From assembly GCA_964423835.1 (NCBI GenBank), contig CAYRGJ010000001.1, forward strand, positions 62,001 through 126,000: a stretch of DNA of 64,000 nucleotides, in the 5' to 3' direction. The first letter of the stretch is position 1. Each line of letters starts with the position of its first letter. The notes below the pieces were generated by a model. The model worked only from the letters and a program-made list of their open reading frames with translations. It was not told where the DNA came from and made no database searches. This document shows positions 16,263-27,101 of this stretch, piece after piece. The DNA is from JAFGCL01 sp964423835. GTDB lineage: Bacteria > Chloroflexota > Dehalococcoidia > UBA2247 > RBG-13-53-26. The translations under genes were made by a program, and so were the position numbers.

Positions 16263-16433
16263 ATGCTGACCGTCTCGGCGTCCGGGGCCTCCAACAGCCC
16301 TCAGAAGGTGCGCGTCCGCCTGGAGGTGGCCCCCGGCCGTTCGGGGGCCATGGTCTGGGTGGCGGTGTTCCTGGCGGTGGCCGGCGTCATGCTGCTGATA
16401 ATCATGCTCGGCCGGCGCCGGCGCCGGGCCTAG
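16263..16433 (+). CDS. 56-residue C-terminal-anchor-like peptide, possible remnant
   Basis: The frame reads LTVSASGASNSPQKVRVRLEVA, which resembles the last strands of a bacterial Ig-like/BACON repeat, then a single membrane segment (about residues 31-50) and a terminal RRRRRA stop-transfer tail. This looks like the end of a larger surface protein, but the upstream sequence belongs to the promoter of a gene on the other strand. It is either a decayed 3' fragment or a genuine small membrane protein starting at ATG 16263 with AGAGG just upstream. I cannot decide between these. Confidence 0.42.
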   Translation: MLTVSASGASNSPQKVRVRLEVAPGRSGAMVWVAVFLAVAGVMLLIIMLGRRRRRA

Positions 16434-16458
16434 CGGCCGCGGGCTTCCCCTGGGGGCG

Positions 16459-17505
16459 CTACCGCGGCGGCTTTACGCCGTCCTTCCGCCGCTTTTCCAT
16501 CTGCCTGAGCAGGAAGTAGTTGGCCAGCCCCAGCAGGGCCATGGCCAGTATGAAGAGGGGGAAGGCGATGCGCCAGTTCTGCTCTCCGCCGGTCATCATG
16601 GTCCACTCCGACATGCCGAAAATGCCGGCCAGAAAGCCCAGCGGCATGAAGACGGTGGTGATGAGCGTCAGGCGCCTGACGGTGGCATTGGTCTCCTGGG
16701 CGGCCCAGGCCATCCGGTTGTTCATCAGGGACAGGTAGGTCTCCATCAGGCTGGTCACCAGATCGTGGCAGCTCTCCACCAGCTCGAAGAACTTGGCCAG
16801 GTGGTCGTAGACGTCGCGATAGTGGAAGATGGCGCTCTCCGGGATGAAGCGGCTGTCCCGGCGGCAGATCCGGGTCAGTATCTCCCGCTCATGGAAGACG
16901 CTCTTGCGCAGCGTCGTCAGCATACGGCGCCGGCGCATCAGCCCGGAGGGCCGGAACCGGGAGGCCGCGGCCATGATCTCCTCCTCCATCTCGTCCAGCT
17001 CCTCCTCGATGGACTCTATGACCGCGAACTTCTGGTCCACGATGTAGTCCATGACGATGTGCAGCAGGAAGGCCGGCCCCCGGCGTGCCCGCTCGATCTC
17101 GCGCTCCACCACCTTCTCGATGCCCGCCAGGGGCTGCCCCACGCGGGGCTGGCCGCAAACCGTGACCAGGTAGTCCTCGCCGATGAAGAGGTCTACCTCA
17201 TCCACGGACAGCCGCGCTTCCGCATAGGAGAAGGAGTTGAAGAGGATGAAGGTGTTGCGGTTGTAGTCCTCCATCTTGGGCACCTGGTTCTGGTCGAAGC
17301 AGTCCTCGATGGAGAGGGGATGGAGGCCCAGGGGCTCGATCAGTTCCGCCAGGTCCTCCTTCTTCGGCTGCGGGTAGTGCAGCCACAGGTATCCGGCGCC
17401 CGGCGGGGCCGCCAGCGCCTCGGCGGCGCTGGCGAAGGCGGTCAGGCCGCCTCCGGCCGGCGCTGCGCCGGCCGGGGAGATGCGGTAGAACCCGGACTCG
17501 GACAT
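16459..17505 (-). CDS. corA: CorA-family divalent cation transporter, GMS variant
   Basis: A 348-residue CorA-type channel. It has a large N-terminal cytoplasmic alpha/beta domain with the family's LHPLSIEDC and YLVTVCGQP segments, a long stalk helix (about 180-270), then two membrane helices at the C-terminus. The pore-loop signature Gly-Met-Asn is Gly-Met-Ser here (IFGMSEW, about 297-299). The Asn is strongly conserved in CorA and needed for Mg2+ transport, so selectivity may differ. A second helix and a basic MEKRRKDG tail follow. ATG at 17505 is preferred for its GGAGGT box and upstream TATAAT. A 23-bp repeat array lies just upstream of its promoter. Confidence 0.88.
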   Translation of the reverse strand: MSESGFYRISPAGAAPAGGGLTAFASAAEALAAPPGAGYLWLHYPQPKKEDLAELIEPLGLHPLSIEDCFDQNQVPKMEDYNRNTFILFNSFSYAEARLSVDEVDLFIGEDYLVTVCGQPRVGQPLAGIEKVVEREIERARRGPAFLLHIVMDYIVDQKFAVIESIEEELDEMEEEIMAAASRFRPSGLMRRRRMLTTLRKSVFHEREILTRICRRDSRFIPESAIFHYRDVYDHLAKFFELVESCHDLVTSLMETYLSLMNNRMAWAAQETNATVRRLTLITTVFMPLGFLAGIFGMSEWTMMTGGEQNWRIAFPLFILAMALLGLANYFLLRQMEKRRKDGVKPPR

Positions 17506-17521
17506 GGTCACCTCCGGCCAC

Positions 17522-17527
17522 ATTATA
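17522..17527 (-). promoter_or_regulatory. -10 box TATAAT of corA
   Basis: Perfect TATAAT on the minus strand, 16 bases before the corA ATG. The -35 match is weak (GGTTGC at 16 bases). The predicted leader is only about 10 bases and overlaps GGAGGT. Confidence 0.45.
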
Positions 17528-17567
17528 CTCGCTGCCTGGAGACGCAACCTGAGCACGATCCGGCCCA

Positions 17568-17683
17568 CTATTCGAGTAGAATGCGGCCCGCTATTCGAGT
17601 AGGATGCGGCCCGCTATTCGAGTAGGATGCGGCCCGGTACTGCTACTCCAGCAGGATCCGGCCCGCTATTCGAGCAGAATGCG
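17568..17683 (-). repeat. five tandem copies of a gene 3' end including its stop codon
   Basis: The last 18 bases of the acyl-CoA synthetase gene (CGCATTCTGCTCGAATAG, Arg-Ile-Leu-Leu-Glu-stop) recur four more times downstream, at plus-strand positions 17643-17660, 17614-17631, 17591-17608 and 17568-17585. Copies are separated by CGGGC, giving a 23-base period; one spacer is 6 bases longer. The copies differ at five positions, all of them third codon positions, so every copy still encodes RILLE-stop. The offsets place copies 1 and 4 in the gene's frame, 2 and 5 in a second frame and 3 in the third frame. Confidence 0.9.
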
Positions 17684-20377
17684 GCAGTCTACCACCTGGT
17701 ACCCTTCTCCCCGGGGCATCACCTTCACCGGGTTCAGGTCCAGCTCCCTGATCTGCGGCACGTCTTCCACCAGGGCCGACAGGCGGAGCAGCATGTCCCG
17801 CAGGGCGGCCGTATCGGCCGGGGGAGAGCCCCGGAAGCCATCGAAGAGCTGGGCCATCCTCAGCGAGCTGACGAGCTCCCTGGCGTCCCTGTCCGTAAGC
17901 GGCGGAAGAGCCACCGCTACATCGTTGAGCATCTCGGCGTAGATGCCGCCCATACCGAACATGATGACGGGGCCAAATGAGGGGTCCTGGATGACCCCGG
18001 CTATGGCCTCCACCGCCCCCTTGACCATGGGCTGCACCATCACCCCCTGCATCTCGAACTCGCGCCCGATCTCCCGGAGCTTGCCACTGATGATGTCCCA
18101 GGCGGCCTCCACCTCCGCCGCCGACTCGATGTTGAGCACCACTCCACCCACGTCGGTCTTGTGGGTTATGGTGGATGACTGGACCTTTACGGCCACGGGG
18201 AAGCCCAGCTTCGCGGCCACCGCCGCGGCCTCTCGGGGCGTGCTGGCGGGCAGGGTTTCCACCATCCTGATGCCGTACCAGTTCAGCAGTCTGGCGGCGG
18301 CGTCGGCGGGCAGCCACATCGGCCGCTGCGTGCTCCTGGTCAGGGCTTCCTGGACCATCTTCGCCGCCCGGGCCCGCCGGATGCCGCGGAGCCGGGGGAG
18401 CCTGCCGGGCTCGCGCCGGGCGATCTCGCCGCACTGGGCGGCCCTGTCCAGCGCGGCCACGGCGTCCTCCGGGAAGAGGAAGCTGGGCATGGGCCGGCGT
18501 CCGGCTCCTAGTTTGCTCAGCATGCCCCTCTGGCCGATGAAGCAGGTCAGCAGCACCTTGTCCCGGGCCTGGAAGACGGGCATCACCTTCCGCAGGGCGG
18601 CCTCCATCTCATCATAGCCGATGACCACCGGGGGCACGAATATGGCCAGCGCCGCGTCGATGTCAGGATCGCCAGCCAGCACCTTCAGGATGCCCAGGAA
18701 CTCCTCCGCGGTGGCGCCGGCCGTCAGGTCCAGGGGGTTGCCCAGGTTGATCTCCCGCCTGGCCAGGGCCTTGATGGCCGCCCGGGTACCGGCGGATAGC
18801 TCCGGCAGCACCAGCCGCCTCTGGGCGGCGGCGTCGGCGGCGATGATGCCCGGCCCACCCCCATTGGTGACTATGGCCAGCCTTCGGCCCCGGGGCATGG
18901 GCTGTGTGGACAGGAGCCCGGCCACGTCGAACAGCTGCTCCACGGTATCCACGCGCACCACCCCTGCCTGGCGGAACAGGGCATCGGACATGATGTCGGG
19001 AGTGGCCAGGGCGCCCGTGTGGGACTGCGCCGCCCGGGAGCCGGCGGCGGTGCTGCCTCCCTTGACCACCACGATGGGCTTTGAGGCTGAGACCCGGCGG
19101 GCGACGTGGCCAAACTGGCGCGGGTCACCAAAGGACTCCAGGTACAGGAGGATGACCCTGGTAGCCGGGTCCTGCTCCCAGTATTGCAGCAGGTCCGTGG
19201 GTGAGATGTCGGCCCGGTTGCCGATGCTGGCAAACGAGGACAATCCCAGGTTGAAGCCGCGGGCGTACTCCAGCACGATGAGGCCCATGGCCCCGCTCTG
19301 GGACAGGAAGGCGATGTTCCCGGCCCGGGGCCGGGTCCGCGAGAACGTGGCATTGAGGCTCACCGCCGGATCGGTGTTGATGACCCCCATGCAGTTCGGC
19401 CCCACCAGCCTCATGCCATGCCCCAGGGTGACCAGCCGCAGCTCCTGCTCCCGCAGGGCCCCCTCGGACCCGCTCTCCTTGAACCCGTCAGAGATGACTA
19501 TGAGGGCCCGTACCCCCTTCCGGCCGCACTCGTCGGCCACGCCCACCACCAGGTTGGCCGGCACCACCACCAGGGCCATGTCCACCGGGCCGGGCACGTC
19601 CAGGACCGAGGGATAGGCTTTTACTGAGAGTATGGCCTCCGCCCGGGGATTGACCGGGTAGGCTACCCCGGAGAAATCCCCCTGCATTATGGAGTGCATT
19701 ACCAGGTGGCCGATGCTGGCCGGGTCGCGCGAAGCGCCGATGATGGCCACCGAGCGCGGACGCAGCACGGACCGCAGGGCGGCCAGGACCGAGTCCAGCT
19801 CCCGCTTCTCCTCCTTTTTGACCACGGCCCTGGTAGGGGCGATGGGGAAGGTGACGTGGTATGTGCCCTCCTCGATGACGCTGGTGACGTGGAAGCCGTA
19901 GGTGCGGAAGACGTGCATCATGGCGTCGTTCTCGCCCAGGACATCGGCCTCGAAGGCGGTGATGCCGTTGCGGCGGGCCACCTTCACCAGCCATTCCAGG
20001 AGCCTGGTGCCGATGCCCCGGCCCTGGTGGGCCTCACTCACGACGAAGGCTACCTCCGCCGAGCGCTGATCGGGCAGCCGCACGTAGCGGCCGATGGCGA
20101 TGATCTCCCGGGCCTCACCCCGGGGCAGCTCGGCTACGAAGGCGAAGGTGTTCTGGTAGTCGACGCTGCAGAACCGCGCGGCTTCCTCCGGCCCCATCAT
20201 GCCCCGGGCGTGGTGGAAGCGGAGATAGAGGCTGCGGGGGGTGAGCCCGTTGGCGAAGGCCAGCCAGCGCCCGGTGTCGTCAGCCCTGATGGGGCGGAAT
20301 ATGACCAGGGAGCCGTCTTTGAGTACTACCTCGGTCTCGAGCTCCGCCGGGTATGGCCTCGCGGCTTCTGTAGTCAT
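17666..20377 (-). CDS. GNAT acetyltransferase fused to ADP-forming acyl-CoA synthetase
   Basis: A 903-residue fusion. Residues about 20-180 form a GNAT acetyltransferase (acetyl-CoA loop EAHQGRGIGTRLLEW). The rest is an ADP-forming acetyl-CoA synthetase. It has a CoA-binding Rossmann part (SVAIIGASRDPASIG), two succinyl-CoA-ligase-like domains (LVGPNCMGV, FLSQSGAMG, the conserved His in AAQSHTGAL) and a C-terminal ATP-grasp domain (GFPVAVKVQSS, HKTDVGGV, ELDLNPVKV). This is the Pat/AcuA-like protein-lysine acetyltransferase architecture. It could regulate enzymes such as acetyl-CoA synthetase, with the synthetase part sensing or catalytic. ATG 20377 has GGAGG 9 bases upstream. The 3' end is reiterated in the adjoining repeat. 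Confidence 0.88.
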   Translation of the reverse strand: MTTEAARPYPAELETEVVLKDGSLVIFRPIRADDTGRWLAFANGLTPRSLYLRFHHARGMMGPEEAARFCSVDYQNTFAFVAELPRGEAREIIAIGRYVRLPDQRSAEVAFVVSEAHQGRGIGTRLLEWLVKVARRNGITAFEADVLGENDAMMHVFRTYGFHVTSVIEEGTYHVTFPIAPTRAVVKKEEKRELDSVLAALRSVLRPRSVAIIGASRDPASIGHLVMHSIMQGDFSGVAYPVNPRAEAILSVKAYPSVLDVPGPVDMALVVVPANLVVGVADECGRKGVRALIVISDGFKESGSEGALREQELRLVTLGHGMRLVGPNCMGVINTDPAVSLNATFSRTRPRAGNIAFLSQSGAMGLIVLEYARGFNLGLSSFASIGNRADISPTDLLQYWEQDPATRVILLYLESFGDPRQFGHVARRVSASKPIVVVKGGSTAAGSRAAQSHTGALATPDIMSDALFRQAGVVRVDTVEQLFDVAGLLSTQPMPRGRRLAIVTNGGGPGIIAADAAAQRRLVLPELSAGTRAAIKALARREINLGNPLDLTAGATAEEFLGILKVLAGDPDIDAALAIFVPPVVIGYDEMEAALRKVMPVFQARDKVLLTCFIGQRGMLSKLGAGRRPMPSFLFPEDAVAALDRAAQCGEIARREPGRLPRLRGIRRARAAKMVQEALTRSTQRPMWLPADAAARLLNWYGIRMVETLPASTPREAAAVAAKLGFPVAVKVQSSTITHKTDVGGVVLNIESAAEVEAAWDIISGKLREIGREFEMQGVMVQPMVKGAVEAIAGVIQDPSFGPVIMFGMGGIYAEMLNDVAVALPPLTDRDARELVSSLRMAQLFDGFRGSPPADTAALRDMLLRLSALVEDVPQIRELDLNPVKVMPRGEGYQVVDCRILLE

Positions 20378-20417
20378 CGGCACCCCTCCTCACCTCCGCC
20401 CCCGCTCCCGGGATGGC

Positions 20418-20463
20418 TCAGAATACGCTGGCCAGGATTTCAGTGGACGCTGGCCAGGATTTC
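20418..20463 (-). repeat. duplicated flavodoxin 3' end with stop codon
   Basis: Two 22-base units, 20442-20463 and 20420-20441, share 17 identical bases (GAAATCCTGGCCAGCGT) and differ in the last bases (CCACT, ATTCT). In its own frame each reads Glu-Ile-Leu-Ala-Ser-Val-(His or Phe)-TGA. The GA of the first stop is the first GA of the second unit. Confidence 0.8.
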
Positions 20464-20937
20464 CCGGGCCCAGCGCCGGGCCCTGTCCAGCCTGGCGGCG
20501 TCCGGCTGCCCGATGGTTGACGGCCGGTCCTTGGCCCAGGCCATCAGCTTCTCGTCTTTGCTCTTGGTCATGAAGTCGGCCACCTGCTCCGAGAGCTCTC
20601 CCTGGCAGTCGAAGACACCGGCCAGCATGGCCCCGGCGGCGGCGGCGCGGCAGTTGTCCAGCCAGCCCGGCACCCCCGGCGCATCCTCGGGTGAAGCGTG
20701 GGTGACGAACAGGGCGATTCTCCGCCCGGCGGCATGCTTCTGAAGGAAGTCGGCGGCCGGCCGGGCCGGCGCGTAGGCCTGGATGGGGAAACCAACGAAA
20801 GCCAGGTCGAATCCGTCCAGGCTTTGGACCTGCTGCATCTCCTTGAGCTCCCCGGCGCCCCGGGCCTCATCGAAGATGGCCTGGGCCACCTTCCTGGTAT
20901 TGCCCGTCTGCGAGAAATAGGTGACCAGGACCTTCAT
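20440..20937 (-). CDS. flavodoxin-fold protein
   Basis: A 165-residue flavodoxin-like protein. The FMN phosphate loop is TYFSQTGNTRKVA (residues 6-18), followed by FDLAFVGFPIQAYAPA and a FVTHASPED loop near 90-100, which fits the FMN-binding fold of the FldA/flavodoxin_4 kind. It probably serves as an electron carrier or quinone-reductase-like protein; the partner is unknown. ATG 20937 follows GAGGAGGG; an earlier in-frame ATG exists without signal. A TAGAAT box near 20975 may be its -10. The gene's last 22 bases, stop included, are duplicated downstream. Confidence 0.8.
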   Translation of the reverse strand: MKVLVTYFSQTGNTRKVAQAIFDEARGAGELKEMQQVQSLDGFDLAFVGFPIQAYAPARPAADFLQKHAAGRRIALFVTHASPEDAPGVPGWLDNCRAAAAGAMLAGVFDCQGELSEQVADFMTKSKDEKLMAWAKDRPSTIGQPDAARLDRARRWAREILASVH

Positions 20938-20987
20938 TCCATTCCCTCCTCGAGATGATGCCCCACAGGCCCATTCTACCACGCCCG

Positions 20988-24368
<3,381 letters not shown>

Positions 24369-24586
24369 CTTCTGATCATACCGTGCCCGCTGCCCTTCCC
24401 GGTGTGCGGCGGCGCCGTTCTGCGCCGTTCCGGCTGCCCGATCCTATATTCTGTCGATGGCGACCGCCCTTGTCAACGGCGCGGCCGCCGGCACCGGCCG
24501 GCGGCATTTCTCCGGGCCCCGCGCATGCCGAAGCCGGGGCCCGGGCATGCCATCCGGCAGGCGCGTCTGGTATCATGGGGCCAGCC

Positions 24587-27037
24587 ATGCCGGAAGCCGA
24601 GCCGACCACCAGCTGCGGACAGCCCGGGCGCGAGGCCGCGCTGAGGGCCCGGCTGGGCATCCCGCCCGACGCGCAGCGGGTCATCATTTTCGCCGAATCC
24701 AGCCACTGGGACCCCAACTGGAGGCTCACCTCGGGGGACTACTTCCGGCGGCTGGTCGGCCCGAACCTGGATGCGGCCATCAGCGAGTTGCTCCGGGAGC
24801 CCCGGCGGGTGTACTCCATAGAGTGCGTCTTCTTCCTGCGCCTGTACTGGGAGGGCCGCCCGGGACAGCAGGATACCGTGCGGCGGCTGGTCAACGAGGG
24901 CCGGCTGCGGCTCACGTCCAGCGGGGTCACCACCGCCGATACCATCATCCCCAGCGCCGAGGCCATCCTGAGAGACCTGTTGCTGGGGCAGGAATGGCTG
25001 CGCTCCTACGGCATGTCACCGGAGCCCCCACTGGCCTACTTCCCGGACAGCTTCGGCGCCTCGCCGGCGCTGCCCTCCCTGCTGCGCGCCGCCGGCTTCA
25101 GCCAGGCGGCCCTGACCCACATCGACGGCGCCACGCACCCCAGCTCCTATCACGAAGCCCTCTGCCGGCGGTTCCCGCGGCCGGGCTCGAGCGCCGCCCG
25201 GCTGGAGAAGGTGGAGCGCTGCCTCGACTTCATCTGGCGCGGCCCTGACGGCGCCGAGGTCCTCTGCCACTGGAACCGGCACGGGTACAACCAGGGCGAT
25301 ACCCTGGCCTACCGGGGGCTGGGGAGGGGCGGGCTCAATACCTTCGCCATCCCCGATCGTTCCGCCCGGAATGTGGCCCGCAAGGTGCGCCGCTTCGCCC
25401 GCCAGCTGCTCCCCTACTCCCGGACGCCGTACCTCTTCTGCGCCATCGGCGGCGACTTCATCGGCCCCATGGCCGGACTGGTGGAGCTGCTGGACGGCTA
25501 CAACCGTCGCCACTACCCGTCGGGCGGTGTCTGGGCGGTGAATGCCGGGCTGGACGACTACCTGTCCCTGGTGGGCTGCTACCGGGAGGCCCTGCCCGTC
25601 CTGGAGATGGACCCCAACCCGTGCTGGACCGGGTTCTATGCCTCCCGGCCCACCCTGAAAAGGAAGTGCCGGGACCTGGTGGATGCGCTGCTGTGGGCTG
25701 AGGCGGCCTCCCTGCTGCCCGGGAACCGGGAGCAGGCGGACCGGGTGGCCAGGGCCATTGAGGAAGGCTGGTGGCATGCCGCCGTTGCCAACCACCACGA
25801 CTTCGTCACGGGGACGTCTGCTGACGCGGTGGTGCGCGGCGAGCAGGAGCCATGGCTGGATCGGGGGATTGCCCAGGCCAGGGCGGCCGTGGCCGGCCTG
25901 GCGCTGCCGCAGCCGGACGCGGGTGGCGCGCCGGCCGCGCCGGCCCCATCGGCGCTGGCCTGGAGCCGCCGCGGCGCCGTGCTGGAGGTGAGCACGCCCC
26001 ACTATCTGGTCGAGCTGGCCGAGGACCAGGGCGGGGCCATCGTCAGTGCCCGGGACCCGGCCGGCGGAGCGCCGCTACTGTCGCTGTCCAACTGCCTGGT
26101 AAGCTACCGGGACTCGGGCGGCCTGTGGAGGATGGGGCATGAGTACCTTGGCGGGTGGCTGAGGGAGGCCGGCCGCTCCTGCGACCGGCCGGCGCGGATG
26201 GAGACGCGCGGGGGCAGCGGCTGGCTGGAGGTGGAAACCGCCGTGGAGGTGGACGGCCAGGCCCTGCGCCAGGTGTGCCGGTTTGAAGCCGGCTCCCCCG
26301 CCATCAGGTTCCGGCTGGAGGGCCGGGCCGCGGACCGCCGCACGGTGACTGCCCGGTTCGGCACGGGCCTGGCCCCGGGCTCCCTGGCCATGGACGTGCC
26401 GGGCGGAGTGGTGGTGAGGCCTCTGGACCGGATATACTCTCCGACCTTCTGGCCGGCCCAGAGCTTCGTGCACTTCCAGGACGAGGCCAGCGGCCGCGGA
26501 TTGGCCCTCTGCTTCTCTCTGCCCGGGGCGGTGGCCTGCCGGCCGGATGGGACGCTGGAGCTGGTGGTCCTGCGCAACGCCACCGGCGAGCGCGTCCTGG
26601 GCCTCTTCCCGCTGCAGGGCATGACGGTGCCGGGCCACGAGGTGTCGCCGCACGCCTGCGAGTACGCGCTGCTGTTCACCGCGGCCGGCGACTGGCGCCG
26701 GAACTCAATCCCGGTGGCGGCGCGCCGGGCTTTCTCCGGGCACCCGCTGTTGCCGCCGGGGCCGGAGGGGCTGGCGGCCTCCCTGGCTTCTGTGGACCGG
26801 CCGGAGGTCACCGTGGCCGCCGTCAAGCGCGCCTCCCGGGGGGACGGCACCATCGTGCGGCTCTGCAGCTGGGGGCAGACCGGGCTGCCCGTGGTCCTCA
26901 GCCTGAGAGGCGATCTCCCGAGGCAGGCCTTCCTCTGCGACGCCCGGGAGCGCGACCTGGGGCCGCTGCCGGTGAGCGGCCGGGACATCCGCCTGGACAT
27001 GCCCGGGGCCATCGCCTCCGTCCGGGTGCTCACCTGA
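24587..27037 (+). CDS. GH38-like alpha-mannosidase
   Basis: An 816-residue glycosidase. The N-terminal catalytic domain shows the GH38 metal site SSHWDPNW (about 30-37), the nucleophile Asp in YFPDSFGASPALP (about 150), and the late HHDFVTGTS (about 405). A three-helix bundle and a long beta-rich C-terminal half (about 450-816) follow, as in the family. It should hydrolyse alpha-mannosides or a related linkage; no signal peptide is seen, so action is probably cytoplasmic. ATG 24587 is used; ATG 24575 is 4 codons upstream. TATCAT overlaps the latter, so the transcript may be nearly leaderless. It diverges from treS-mak, so both may serve oligosaccharide or compatible-solute metabolism. Confidence 0.8.
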   Translation: MPEAEPTTSCGQPGREAALRARLGIPPDAQRVIIFAESSHWDPNWRLTSGDYFRRLVGPNLDAAISELLREPRRVYSIECVFFLRLYWEGRPGQQDTVRRLVNEGRLRLTSSGVTTADTIIPSAEAILRDLLLGQEWLRSYGMSPEPPLAYFPDSFGASPALPSLLRAAGFSQAALTHIDGATHPSSYHEALCRRFPRPGSSAARLEKVERCLDFIWRGPDGAEVLCHWNRHGYNQGDTLAYRGLGRGGLNTFAIPDRSARNVARKVRRFARQLLPYSRTPYLFCAIGGDFIGPMAGLVELLDGYNRRHYPSGGVWAVNAGLDDYLSLVGCYREALPVLEMDPNPCWTGFYASRPTLKRKCRDLVDALLWAEAASLLPGNREQADRVARAIEEGWWHAAVANHHDFVTGTSADAVVRGEQEPWLDRGIAQARAAVAGLALPQPDAGGAPAAPAPSALAWSRRGAVLEVSTPHYLVELAEDQGGAIVSARDPAGGAPLLSLSNCLVSYRDSGGLWRMGHEYLGGWLREAGRSCDRPARMETRGGSGWLEVETAVEVDGQALRQVCRFEAGSPAIRFRLEGRAADRRTVTARFGTGLAPGSLAMDVPGGVVVRPLDRIYSPTFWPAQSFVHFQDEASGRGLALCFSLPGAVACRPDGTLELVVLRNATGERVLGLFPLQGMTVPGHEVSPHACEYALLFTAAGDWRRNSIPVAARRAFSGHPLLPPGPEGLAASLASVDRPEVTVAAVKRASRGDGTIVRLCSWGQTGLPVVLSLRGDLPRQAFLCDARERDLGPLPVSGRDIRLDMPGAIASVRVLT

Positions 27038-27058
27038 AGGCGGGCTGCGCCCCTCAGG
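27033..27058 (+). terminator. hairpin after the GH38 gene
   Basis: CCTGA and GGCG pair with CGCC and TCAGG around a short loop, overlapping the stop codon of the GH38 gene. No T run follows, as for most hairpins in this GC-rich segment. It sits between two convergent genes and could act on both strands. Confidence 0.4.
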
Positions 27059-27101
27059 CGGTCTGCCACGGCGGCGTGGCGGGGAAAGTGCCCGCGGCGG
27101 G

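Noticed and set aside
17568..17683. CRISPR-like array
   Set aside because: Units are contiguous 23-base tandem repeats without unique spacers, they encode a peptide and stop codon, and no cas gene is present.
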